From Ruminococcaceae bacterium AM07-15 (GTDB lineage: Bacteria; Bacillota; Clostridia; Oscillospirales; Butyricicoccaceae): a stretch of 64,000 nucleotides of DNA. Position numbers and translations under genes: made by a program. This document shows positions 53,103 through 61,151 of the stretch, one piece after another. The stretch is taken from contig QUDE01000002.1 of assembly GCA_003477405.1 (NCBI GenBank), positions 1-64,000 on the forward strand, written 5' to 3'. The notes under the pieces are model-generated. The model was not told the DNA's origin. It worked only from the letters and a program-made list of their open reading frames with translations, and made no database searches. How positions within the stretch are numbered: position 1 is the first letter of the stretch; each line of letters starts with the position of its first letter.

Positions 53103-53131
53103 ATTATGAAGGAACAAAAAGAAAGGCGCAA
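53103..53131 (-). promoter_or_regulatory. Promoter of the flavodoxin-like gene
   Basis: Minus strand: TTGCGC, a 17-bp spacer, CATAAT. Confidence 0.65.
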
Positions 53132-53219
53132 GTCTTTTTTGGCGGAAGGGAAAAACGGTCTTTTCCATGGATGTGGGATGTGGTAGGATAAAAGAAAAAG
53201 GATAGAAAGGGGTAAGCAT

Positions 53220-54389
53220 ATGCAGCAGCATACATGGGTTTCCCACCGGTGCCAGCCTTCGGGAGAGGGGAGCAATTTTGCTCAGGGAGCGGAGCAATAT
53301 TCCGACCTGATCGATCTGACCATCGGGGACCCGGATCTTCCCACATCGGAAAAAATTCTGGAGCCGGCCTTTGAGGACGCCCGCCGGGGACACACCAAAT
53401 ACACCCACCCCATGGGGGATGGAGAACTGCGTCAGGAGATCTGCCGGTATTATCAAAGGGCCTATGGCCTTTCCATCGACTTAAATGAGGTGTTCGTCAC
53501 CACAGCCGGATGTATCGGTATGACCGAAGCGCTATTGGCCACCATCAATCCCGGGGACGAGGTCATCATTCCGGACCCCTATTTCATGGTGTATCCCGAC
53601 CAGGTGCGTCTGGCCGGTGGCGTGCCGGTGTTTCTGGAGACCCGAGGGGATGAAAATTTTGCCCTCAATCCCCGGCGGCTGGAAGGCCTGATCACCCCCA
53701 AGACCCGGGCGATTCTGATCAATACCCCCAATAACCCCACCGGCGCCGTCTATTCCAAAGAGAATCTTCAGCAGGTGGCAGAAATCTGTATCCGCCACAA
53801 TTTGCTGGCCATTTGCGACGATATTTACACCGGATTCGTCTTTGGCGGGGCGCAGTTCACTCCCATGATTACCATTGAGGGGATGCGTCACCGGACGGTA
53901 TGCGTCAATTCTTTTTCCAAAAACTTTGTCATGACCGGTATGCGGGTAGGCAATCTGGTAGCACCGCCGGAAATCATCCAGGCCGTGGACTATCTGAATG
54001 GGTTTATGATGTACACGGCCCCCAGCATCTCTCAGCGGGCGGCCATTTACGCCTTGCGCCAGGCGGAGGAGATCACTCCCCAGGTGGCCGCCGAGTTTGG
54101 ACGGCGACTGGAATATGCCGCCGGACGCATCGAGAACATCCCGGGGATGAGCGTGCACAAACCCCAGGGGAGCATTTATCTGTTCCCTTCGGTGAAGGAG
54201 AGCGGTTTGACCAGTTTCCAGGCGGTACGGCATTTGCTGGAGAAGGCCCATGTGCTCACCATGCCGGGCGAATTGTTTGGCAAGGCCGGAGAGGGATTCC
54301 TGCGCATTGCCTGCACCCAGGGCATCCCTCGGTTGAAAGAGGCTTTTGACCGGATCGAAGAAACTCAGGCATTGATGGGACAACAATAA
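53220..54389 (+). CDS. Class I/II PLP-dependent aminotransferase
   Basis: 389 residues, fold-type I. PLP Lys234 is in NSFSKNFVMTGMRVG; NTPNNPTGA and CDDIYTGFVFGG are the other PLP contacts, and Arg in FLRIACTQG binds the substrate carboxylate. This is close to aspartate/aromatic aminotransferases; the substrate is not fixed by sequence. AAAGGGG lies before the ATG. Confidence 0.9.
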   Translation: MQQHTWVSHRCQPSGEGSNFAQGAEQYSDLIDLTIGDPDLPTSEKILEPAFEDARRGHTKYTHPMGDGELRQEICRYYQRAYGLSIDLNEVFVTTAGCIGMTEALLATINPGDEVIIPDPYFMVYPDQVRLAGGVPVFLETRGDENFALNPRRLEGLITPKTRAILINTPNNPTGAVYSKENLQQVAEICIRHNLLAICDDIYTGFVFGGAQFTPMITIEGMRHRTVCVNSFSKNFVMTGMRVGNLVAPPEIIQAVDYLNGFMMYTAPSISQRAAIYALRQAEEITPQVAAEFGRRLEYAAGRIENIPGMSVHKPQGSIYLFPSVKESGLTSFQAVRHLLEKAHVLTMPGELFGKAGEGFLRIACTQGIPRLKEAFDRIEETQALMGQQ

Positions 54390-54397
54390 AATAGAAG

Positions 54398-54436
54398 AAA
54401 AACCGGGTGGCGGAATTTGTTCCGTCACCCGGTTTT
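54398..54436 (+). terminator. Terminator of the aminotransferase gene
   Basis: AAAACCGGGTG-G-CGGAA and TTCCG-T-CACCCGGTTTT, one mismatch. The T run is only TTTT before the repeat element begins. Confidence 0.85.
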
Positions 54437-54674
54437 AAACTGTCAAAAAACGACATGGCGAAAAAGGCCGTTTGCCTTACCATTCACCAATTCGTAAAAA
54501 CCGGCGACCTGTGCGCCGGTTTTTTACACTTCTCAAGGGCGGGGCGCCCTGCTGGAAAACATTCTTTGCCCGGGCGTATACAACCTACCGGAACCAAGAA
54601 AAAATGGGAGCGGCGGCTCGCCGCCAGACCCTTGCAAAAACTCGAAAAAGTGGCGGAAACCACTTTTTCGACAG
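54437..54674 (+). repeat. Dispersed structured intergenic element, copy C
   Basis: About 238 bp between the convergent aminotransferase and pcp genes. It starts ACTGTCAAAAAACG and ends CACTTTTTCGACAGG, so its ends form an imperfect terminal inverted repeat (CTGTC-A/G-AAAAA). It contains hairpin 1 (AAAAACCGGCGACCTG...CGCCGGTTTTT), ACACTTCTCAAGGG, a variable middle with the 20-base string shared with copy D, the exact 26-base core (54629-54654) and hairpin 3. No right-hand terminator duplicate is present; pcp ends immediately after it. Confidence 0.78.
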
Positions 54675-54676
54675 GC

Positions 54677-55318
54677 TTAGTGCTCTGCGCCTTCGGCGGT
54701 GTGTACATCCTGGGTGTTTTCCACGCAGGCCCCCAGAGCGGCCGTGATGCCTTTTATCATCTCCGGCACCGACAGGGAAGGGGTACCCGGCTTGTCCACC
54801 ACCTGGCAGGTGGCATAGGGTACATGAACAAAGCCGCCCCGGATGGTGGGGAAGCTGTGGTGGATATGATACAGCAGTCCGTACATCAGGTCGTTGCACA
54901 CATAGGTCCCTGCGGTATTGGACACCTGGGCGGGAATGCCCTCCTGCCGGATGGCCTGCACCATGGCCTTGATGGGCAGGGTGGAAAAATAGGCGTTTTC
55001 CCCCTGGGAGAATACCGGCTCATCCACCGGCTGATTGCCCTTGTTGTCGGGGATGCGGGCGTCCCGCAGATTGATGGCCACCCGTTCGGGACAGATGGCC
55101 TGCCGTCCCCCCGACTGACCGATGCACACCACCACATCGGGCCGTTCTTGCTCCATGGCCTGGCGCACCCTTTCAATGGCCTCGCCGAACACACAGGGGA
55201 CGATTTTCTTCACTACCTGAGCGCCGGAAATGGTTTCCGGCAGGCTTTCCACGATCTGCTGGGCCGGATTGATGGTCTCTCCGCCGAAGGGCTCAAAGCC
55301 CGTCACTAAAATTTTCAT
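54677..55318 (-). CDS. pcp: Pyroglutamyl-peptidase I
   Basis: 213 residues, C15 cysteine peptidase that removes N-terminal pyroglutamate. The catalytic triad is visible: Glu78 in CPERVAIN, Cys141 in SNTAGTYVCN and His165 in GGFVHVPY. The start at MKILVTGFEPFGG has GGAGGAACGG upstream. Its only visible 3' hairpin is hairpin 3 of repeat copy C. Confidence 0.95.
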   Translation of the reverse strand: MKILVTGFEPFGGETINPAQQIVESLPETISGAQVVKKIVPCVFGEAIERVRQAMEQERPDVVVCIGQSGGRQAICPERVAINLRDARIPDNKGNQPVDEPVFSQGENAYFSTLPIKAMVQAIRQEGIPAQVSNTAGTYVCNDLMYGLLYHIHHSFPTIRGGFVHVPYATCQVVDKPGTPSLSVPEMIKGITAALGACVENTQDVHTAEGAEH

Positions 55319-55351
55319 GGAACCGTTCCTCCTCCATTTGTTCTTGGGGTC

Positions 55352-55380
55352 AGTATAGCACCTTTCCCTGGCCCTCACAA
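55352..55380 (-). promoter_or_regulatory. Promoter of pcp
   Basis: Minus strand: TTGTGA, a 17-bp spacer, TATACT. Confidence 0.75.
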
Positions 55381-55424
55381 GCCTGCCGGACAGTATATTG
55401 CTGGCCAAAGAAAATGAGATGATT

Positions 55425-55492
55425 CATAGGTAAAAGCCTATGAAAAAGATGGAAAGATGCTATTTTACTTTGCCTCGGGGATGTGTTATGAT
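55425..55492 (+). promoter_or_regulatory. LysR-type box and promoter of the CoA-disulfide reductase gene
   Basis: CATAGG-TAAAAG-CCTATG (55425-55442), then 17 bases, then CTATTTTAC (55460-55468) overlapping the -35 TTTACT (55464-55469); a 17-bp spacer and TATGAT (55487-55492) follow. The same layout stands before the gene at 58280. Confidence 0.75.
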
Positions 55493-55540
55493 AAAAACAA
55501 CAGTTGAGCAAAACAACAGAACAAAAAGGAGGTCTTTTTT

Positions 55541-57223
55541 GTGAAAGTTTTGATTGTAGGTGGCGTGGCTGGCGGCGCTTCTGCGGCGGCCCGTCTGCGT
55601 CGTTTGGATGAAAAGGCAGAGATCATTATGTTCGAGCGGGGAGAGTACATCTCCTTTGCCAACTGCGGCCTGCCCTATTACATCGGCGGTGAGATCAACA
55701 AGAAGTCGGCTCTCACTCTCCAGACACCCCAGAGCTTCAATAGCCGGTTCAATGTGGATGTGCGGGTCTTTAATGAAGTCACCGCCATCGATCCGGAGAA
55801 AAAGCAGGTCACTGTACACAATGTCCAGACCGGTGAAGATTACACCGAAAGCTATGACGAGCTGATTCTGTCCCCCGGCGCAGCCCCCCTGGTGCCCAAG
55901 ATGGACGGGGTGGACGATCCCCGGGTGTTCACCCTGCGGAACATTCCCGACACCGTCAAGATCCGGGACTATGTGGAAGAAGAGTTCCCCGAAAGTGCCG
56001 TTGTGGTAGGCGGCGGCTATATCGGCGTGGAAATGGCGGAAAACCTGAAGAAGGCCGGACTGAAAGTGACCATTGTGGAGCTGGCCGACCATGTGATCGC
56101 TCCTCTGGATGGGGATATGGCCGCCGAAGTCCATCGCTATCTCCGGGATCAGGGCGTGGAACTGATGCTGGGCAAGGCCGTTCAGAGCATGGAGGACAAG
56201 GGCGGTAAGCTGACCCTCCACCTGTCTGAGGGAGAGATCGAAACCGATATGGTGATCCTGTCGGTGGGCGTGCGCCCCGACACCGCCCTGGCCCAGGGAG
56301 CCGGACTGGAGCTGAACCCCAAGGGAGCCATTGTGGTCAACGAGCATATGCAGACCTCCAAAGAGCACATCTACGCCGTGGGTGATGCCGTCGAGATCGT
56401 GGATTTCGTCACCGGCAAGAAGGGCTATGTGCCTCTGGCTGGCCCGGCCAACAAGCAGGGCCGCATTGCCGCCGACAACATCTGCGGCATCAAGAGCAGC
56501 TATAAAAACACCCTGGGTTCCTCGGTGCTGAAGATCTTCGACATGACCGTGGCCATGACCGGCGTCAATGAGCGCACCGCCCAGGCCGCCGGGCTGGATT
56601 ATGACAAGGTCTATACCTATTCCCAGTCCCATGCCAGCTATTATCCTGGAGGACACGGCATCTCCATCAAGACCCTCTATGAAAAGGGCACCGGCAAGAT
56701 TCTGGGTGCGCAGCTGGTGGGCTATGACGGCGTGGACAAGCGCTGCGATGTGATCGCCACCGCCATCCGGGCCGGCATGACTGCCTATGACCTCACCGAG
56801 CTGGAGCTGTGCTATGCGCCTCCCTTTGGCTCGGCCAAGGACCCGGTGAACTTTGTGGGCTATGTGATCGAAAACACCCTCACCGGCAAGGTGAAGAACT
56901 TCTTCTGGAACGATGTGGAGAAGCTGCCTCGGGACGGCTCTGTCACATTGCTGGATGTGCGCACTCCCTCTGAGCGGGAAGTGGGCCATATCCCCGGCTT
57001 TATCCATATCCCCCTGGACGAGCTGCGCCAGAGAGCAGGGGAAGTACCCCAGGATAAGCCGGTCTATATTCATTGCCATTCTGGCCTGCGCAGCTATCTG
57101 GCCTGCCGGATGCTCACCGGCCTGGGCTATGATTGCTACAATCTGTCCGGAGGCTGGCGGTTCTATGAGATCGCTGTCAACGATAAGCTGACCCCAGATC
57201 ACGGCTGCTACGATCCCAAATAA
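55541..57223 (+). CDS. CoA-disulfide reductase / NADH-dependent persulfide reductase with rhodanese domain
   Basis: 560 residues. Residues 1-450: flavoprotein disulfide reductase with FAD loop VGGVAGGASAAARLR, the single redox Cys42 in FANCGLPYYIGG, the NADH loop VVGGGYIGVEMAE and the C-terminal Tyr-containing interface. Residues 460-555: rhodanese with active Cys512 in HCHSGLRS. This fusion reduces CoA persulfide and polysulfide in known homologues, so a sulfane-sulfur reduction role is likely. GTG start with AAGGAGG upstream. It overlaps the convergent LysR gene by 16 bases at the 3' end. Confidence 0.93.
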   Translation: MKVLIVGGVAGGASAAARLRRLDEKAEIIMFERGEYISFANCGLPYYIGGEINKKSALTLQTPQSFNSRFNVDVRVFNEVTAIDPEKKQVTVHNVQTGEDYTESYDELILSPGAAPLVPKMDGVDDPRVFTLRNIPDTVKIRDYVEEEFPESAVVVGGGYIGVEMAENLKKAGLKVTIVELADHVIAPLDGDMAAEVHRYLRDQGVELMLGKAVQSMEDKGGKLTLHLSEGEIETDMVILSVGVRPDTALAQGAGLELNPKGAIVVNEHMQTSKEHIYAVGDAVEIVDFVTGKKGYVPLAGPANKQGRIAADNICGIKSSYKNTLGSSVLKIFDMTVAMTGVNERTAQAAGLDYDKVYTYSQSHASYYPGGHGISIKTLYEKGTGKILGAQLVGYDGVDKRCDVIATAIRAGMTAYDLTELELCYAPPFGSAKDPVNFVGYVIENTLTGKVKNFFWNDVEKLPRDGSVTLLDVRTPSEREVGHIPGFIHIPLDELRQRAGEVPQDKPVYIHCHSGLRSYLACRMLTGLGYDCYNLSGGWRFYEIAVNDKLTPDHGCYDPK

Positions 57224-58110
57224 TCTTCCGGCGTCCCGGCGACCTGCTGCATACAGTCCATCAGGTGGCGCAAAGGCTCGGATAGATACTTGTTTTTGTG
57301 GTACACCAATCGGAAGGAGCGGGTCAGCCGGGCGTCGGCCAGGCGCAGCAGCCGCAGGCGGCCTGCATCCGCCCGGGGCTGGGCCAGCAGACGGGAGATC
57401 ACCGTCAGCCCCTGGCCCTCTTCCACGGCGCTGAGGATGGAATCGGCGCTGTGACACACCCATTTGGGATAGATCTCAATTTGTCTGGCCCGGAGATAAT
57501 CTTCGAACAAAGCTCGGGTCCCCGATCCCTTTTCCCGCAGGACAAAGTTCTGTCCTTCCAGCTCCTCCGGATGGAGGGTTTCCCGGAAGGCAAAGGGGTG
57601 TTCGGGGACACAGGCCAGCACCAGCTCGTCCTCGATCACCGGCAGCGTGCACAGATCGGGGCTTTCCACCTGGCCTTCTACCAGGGCTACATCCAACTGG
57701 CTTTCCAGCAGCATTTCCTCAATGAGCCGGGTGTTGTCAACAAAGACCTGCACCTGGGACAGGGGAAACAGCTCTTCATACCGGTGGATGATGGGGGAGA
57801 GGACGCAGGCGCCCACCGTGATGGTGGCGCCCACCCGCAGAAGCACCTGGGCGGAGGAATTGCGCATGCTGCGCTCCATTTCGTCAAAAAGACTGACGAT
57901 GTGTCGGGCATAGGACAAAAGGCGCTCTCCCTGGGGCGTGATATAGAGTTTTTTGGACAGCCGTTCAAAGAGTTTGACACCGTAGCTTTTCTCCATGTCG
58001 GAAATGACTTGGCTGACGGTGGGCTGGGCAATATAAAGTTGTTTGGCCGCCAGGCCCATTTTGCCGGTCTCGGCCACGGCGATGAAAATGCGCAGATGAC
58101 GGATGGTCAC
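57208..58110 (-). CDS. LysR family transcriptional regulator
   Basis: 300 residues. N-terminal winged HTH (1-60: MGLAAKQLYIAQPTVSQVISDME) and an effector domain (about 90-295). Related to CysB/CysL/YvgQ-type regulators of sulfur genes by general similarity only. It lies between two genes that carry the same inverted-repeat box, and it is divergent from the sulfite-reductase-like gene across one of these boxes. GTG start with GAGGAG upstream. Confidence 0.93.
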   Translation of the reverse strand: MTIRHLRIFIAVAETGKMGLAAKQLYIAQPTVSQVISDMEKSYGVKLFERLSKKLYITPQGERLLSYARHIVSLFDEMERSMRNSSAQVLLRVGATITVGACVLSPIIHRYEELFPLSQVQVFVDNTRLIEEMLLESQLDVALVEGQVESPDLCTLPVIEDELVLACVPEHPFAFRETLHPEELEGQNFVLREKGSGTRALFEDYLRARQIEIYPKWVCHSADSILSAVEEGQGLTVISRLLAQPRADAGRLRLLRLADARLTRSFRLVYHKNKYLSEPLRHLMDCMQQVAGTPEDYLGS

Positions 58111-58136
58111 AAAAATCGCTCCTCTTTGGCAATGTG

Positions 58137-58203
58137 ATAGGTTTTTGCCTATGATTTTGATTCAATATTACTATTTTACCTGATGGATGACAAGGGGTAT
58201 AAT
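58137..58203 (+). promoter_or_regulatory. LysR-type box and promoter of the sulfite-reductase-like gene
   Basis: ATAGG-TTTTTG-CCTAT (58137-58152), a gap, CTATTTTAC (58171-58179), -35 TTTACC (58175-58180), a 17-bp spacer and TATAAT (58198-58203). The distance from the box end to CTATTTTAC is the same as at 55425-55492. It also lies in the divergent lysR promoter region. Confidence 0.78.
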
Positions 58204-58279
58204 AGAAGCAAGACGAGGAAAGGCTTTTCGGTGTGAGGAAGAGCCTGAACAGAACGGAAAGACGATGGAGGATAACAAT

Positions 58280-59215
58280 ATGGCTATTACACAGAGCGAT
58301 ATCAAGCGAGTCAAGGCAGAGGGCTTTTTGCTCAACCGTGGCACCGAGGAGTTTTCCGGCCGGATCATCACCGAAAACGGCATCCTCACCGCCCAGCAGA
58401 TGCAGGTGCTCAGCGAAGCTGCTGCCAAATACGGCAATGGCAAAATCGAGTTCACCTCCCGGCTGACAGTGGAGTGCCCGGGTATCCACTATGACAACAT
58501 CCCCGCTTTCCAGGAAGCGGTGAAAAAAGGCGGTATGCTCACCGGCGGCACCGGTTCCAAGGTGCGTCCTGTGGTCAGCTGCAAAGGCACCACCTGTGTC
58601 TTTGGCCTGTATGACACCCAGGAGCTGGCCAAGGAGATTCACGACAAATTCTATACCGGCTATCACGATGTGATCCTGCCCCACAAGTTCAAGATCGCCG
58701 TGGGCGGCTGCCCCAACAACTGTGTCAAGCCCGACCTGAACGATCTGGGCATCGTGGGTCAGAAGGTCATCAAGATCCTCCCCGAAAGCTGCAAAGGCTG
58801 CCCCTCCTGCTCCATGATCGATAACTGCCCCATGAACGCCATTTCCATGAAGGACGGCAAGGCGGTCATCGACGCCAGCCTGTGCAACAACTGCGGCCGC
58901 TGCTCGGGAACCTGCCGCTTCGGCGCCACCGAGGAGAGCGAGACCATGTACAAGGTCTATGTAGGTGGCAAGTGGGGCAAGCGGGTGCGCATGGGCAGCC
59001 CCTTGCAGAAGCTGTTCACCCATGACGAAGTCATCGATGTGGTGGAAAAGGCCATCCTGCTCTTCAAGCAGAAGGGTATTTCCGGTGAGCGTTTCGGCGA
59101 TACTGTGGAGCGCCTGGGCGTGGACAAAGTGGAAAAGATGCTGGTGTCCGACAATCTGCTCAAGCGGAAGGAAGAGATCCTGGAGATCGAAACCGTTGCC
59201 GGCGCCAAGTGCTAA
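58280..59215 (+). CDS. Sulfite/nitrite reductase-like 4Fe-4S protein (AsrC-like)
   Basis: 311 residues. A ferredoxin-like half domain (1-85) precedes a siroheme-type 4Fe-4S site, Cys101-x4-Cys106 and Cys144-x3-Cys148 (GGCPNNC). The first gap is four, where canonical sulfite reductases have five. Two ferredoxin-type clusters follow (Cys171/174/177/183 and Cys202/205/208/212). It resembles the AsrC catalytic subunit of anaerobic sulfite reductase, but asrA and asrB are absent. Start at MAITQSD with GGAGG 8 bases upstream. Confidence 0.85.
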   Translation: MAITQSDIKRVKAEGFLLNRGTEEFSGRIITENGILTAQQMQVLSEAAAKYGNGKIEFTSRLTVECPGIHYDNIPAFQEAVKKGGMLTGGTGSKVRPVVSCKGTTCVFGLYDTQELAKEIHDKFYTGYHDVILPHKFKIAVGGCPNNCVKPDLNDLGIVGQKVIKILPESCKGCPSCSMIDNCPMNAISMKDGKAVIDASLCNNCGRCSGTCRFGATEESETMYKVYVGGKWGKRVRMGSPLQKLFTHDEVIDVVEKAILLFKQKGISGERFGDTVERLGVDKVEKMLVSDNLLKRKEEILEIETVAGAKC

Positions 59216-59253
59216 GCAAACTAGTCGTTCAGTCATTCAGTCATCATAAACAA

Positions 59254-59293
59254 AAAACAAGGGGGAAAGCATTGCTTTCCCCCTTGTTTTTTT
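59254..59293. terminator. Bidirectional terminator
   Basis: AACAAGGGGGAAAGC and GCTTTCCCCCTTGTT around ATT, with T and A runs. Confidence 0.92.
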
Positions 59294-59684
59294 ATTGCTT
59301 GGCCTGCTCCAAAAAGCCATACCAAACAGAAGGGTTTTTCACGGAAAATCCTCGGGTGTGACCCATACGGCGAAGAATGGCTTTACGGGGACCGATCACC
59401 AATTCCCAGGGCTCCTCATCATACAGGAACTTTAGCAGAAAGCCTTCTTCCGGCGGGGCCGAAAGGGGGAGTGGCCAGATTTGCAGCGTTCCCAGATAAA
59501 GGGGGATGTGCTGGAGATCCATTTCTTCCGTCATAACGGCAGACTGTGACCATGTGAGCACCTGCTGGATGGAGATTTCCTCCCAATCCTCCAAGGGATA
59601 CCAGGGGACAAGAAGGAGGAAGGCCAGCAGCAAAAGAATGAGGATCAGGAGAGCGAACCAGTGTTTGCGGAAAAACAGCTTCAT
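59292..59684 (-). CDS. Hypothetical membrane-anchored protein
   Basis: 130 residues. One N-terminal membrane helix (about 9-27) and a short extracytoplasmic domain. No family is recognised. The start is placed at MKLFFRK, 9 bases after AAAGGAG; an ATG two codons earlier is too close. It begins 21 bases after the next gene's stop, so the two form an operon. Confidence 0.65.
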   Translation of the reverse strand: MKLFFRKHWFALLILILLLLAFLLLVPWYPLEDWEEISIQQVLTWSQSAVMTEEMDLQHIPLYLGTLQIWPLPLSAPPEEGFLLKFLYDEEPWELVIGPRKAILRRMGHTRGFSVKNPSVWYGFLEQAKQ

Positions 59685-59705
59685 TTCCATCTGCTCCTTT
59701 CAGCA

Positions 59706-60929
59706 TCATGCCTTTTTTCGTTTCCTGTTTTGCATCCGCTTTTTCTTGGCTTTTTTCAAGGGCGATTGCTTTTTGGGACCGGAGCGCTTGGGCGGAGTGG
59801 GTTTGTTTCCTTTCGGGCTTTTTTTCTTTTTGTCCTTTTTGCAGCCAGGTGTTTTGCTCGGCTTGCTTTCTTTCGGATGGGCCGGAGAAGAAATGGCCGC
59901 TTCCGGAGCCGTGGAAAGAGGAGAAAGGCTGGCCGTTTCCAGCACCGGCTGGTGCGGGGAGGAAAGCTGTCCTTTCTTTCCTTTTCGGGGCAGGGGAACC
60001 GGTTCAAAACGGCGGAAGCGCCAGCGGAGATAGTGGCGCTCGTCCATGAGATACAGGCTCATGCACAAAGAGAAGATTCCCATCAGGCCAAGGATCAGGG
60101 CCAGCAGGCCGCTGAGGGATTCCAAAGGCAGCAGATGGATCATGTTGTTCTGGGCGTCGTAGTAGGCGTCCACCAGATCACCCACAGACCACTGAGAGGG
60201 CAGAAGCCAGCCGGTGAGCCGATCCAGCCCCCGGGAGGTAACGGCGTAAAAGTTGCCTTTGAAGCCATGGGTGGAACTGAGCAGGGCCTTGACCCGAACC
60301 CAATCGGGGTGAAACAGGGGAGCGCCGTAGTAAACGGCCCCCCGCAAAGCCGAAGCACCAAAGAGCAAAAGCAGGATGGGAGCGGTATAGCGGGGCTTTT
60401 TGGGTTTGCCCCGCAGGGAATAGCGGAAAGGCTGTTCCAGATGGACCCGGCGGCCCAGCAAGCACATGAAAAACAGTACCAGAAGTCCACATCCCAAAGC
60501 TGCGACCGCACAATAGAGATAAAACAGCTGCTCGTTCTGGATCAGATCATAATTGCGGTAGAAGCAGATGCGGTCGGGATTTTCGTGATAAACGATCTGG
60601 GTGCCGTAGCCGAAGGAGCTGTTTTCCCAGGCGGCCAGGATGCTGACGCTGCCCACAAAGGGGCTGCCGTCGGCGGTATGGGTGATGGGGAGCATCCCAT
60701 CGGGAGGCAGATTGTGAATCAGGCGGACGGTGTGGGGCGTTCCTTCATAGGAAAACTCCACGGTGGGGAAATATTGGGGCTCGCTTCCGGGGATCTGGAT
60801 CTGTTCCACTTTGGTGATGACGGCATCCAGTACGGTAATATCGGTGATTTGCTCCCGGAAAAAGTGAAAGCCATGCCAAAGGCTCAAGGCGGCCAGCAGG
60901 CAGAAAAAAGCTCCTGTCAACCGTTTCAT
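59706..60929 (-). CDS. DUF3592-like membrane protein with Lys-rich tail
   Basis: 407 residues. A helix at 8-25, an extracellular domain resembling DUF3592 (about 30-120), then further helices (about 130-155, 185-200, 280-305). A long cytoplasmic tail (about 320-407) is dominated by Lys, Pro and Ser. Function unknown. The start MKRLTGA has AAAGGA upstream. Confidence 0.65.
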   Translation of the reverse strand: MKRLTGAFFCLLAALSLWHGFHFFREQITDITVLDAVITKVEQIQIPGSEPQYFPTVEFSYEGTPHTVRLIHNLPPDGMLPITHTADGSPFVGSVSILAAWENSSFGYGTQIVYHENPDRICFYRNYDLIQNEQLFYLYCAVAALGCGLLVLFFMCLLGRRVHLEQPFRYSLRGKPKKPRYTAPILLLLFGASALRGAVYYGAPLFHPDWVRVKALLSSTHGFKGNFYAVTSRGLDRLTGWLLPSQWSVGDLVDAYYDAQNNMIHLLPLESLSGLLALILGLMGIFSLCMSLYLMDERHYLRWRFRRFEPVPLPRKGKKGQLSSPHQPVLETASLSPLSTAPEAAISSPAHPKESKPSKTPGCKKDKKKKSPKGNKPTPPKRSGPKKQSPLKKAKKKRMQNRKRKKA

Positions 60930-61009
60930 CCCATCATTCCTTTCCAAATTCCCCATTTTTACCATTGTAAGGCAAAGTGTCGAAAAAGGCAAGAAAAAGA
61001 GAAAATCCC

Positions 61010-61049
61010 CTCTATAATTTTATTGAAAATATCTATAAATATTATAGAG
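61010..61049. promoter_or_regulatory. A/T-rich inverted repeat upstream of the double-cubane reductase gene
   Basis: CTCTATAAT (61010-61018) and ATTATAGAG (61041-61049) form a perfect 9-bp inverted repeat in a very A/T-rich 220-bp gap that holds no gene. It may be a regulatory site. A clear -35/-10 pair for the downstream gene could not be chosen. Confidence 0.4.
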
Positions 61050-61151
61050 TTTTATAAAGAGAAACGATTGGAAATAAGAGGTGAGAAGTGATACTCTGTT
61101 AGATAAGGGAAACTTATTTTCGACCAAATTTTCAGAAAGAAGGGAATACCC

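Noticed and set aside
54407..55309. 300-codon plus-strand frame antisense to pcp
   Set aside because: It begins inside the aminotransferase terminator and mirrors pcp, whose catalytic triad is intact.
55460..57463. 667-codon minus-strand open frame antisense to the CoA-disulfide reductase
   Set aside because: Shadow of a well-recognised flavoprotein-rhodanese gene; no start signal and no family resemblance.
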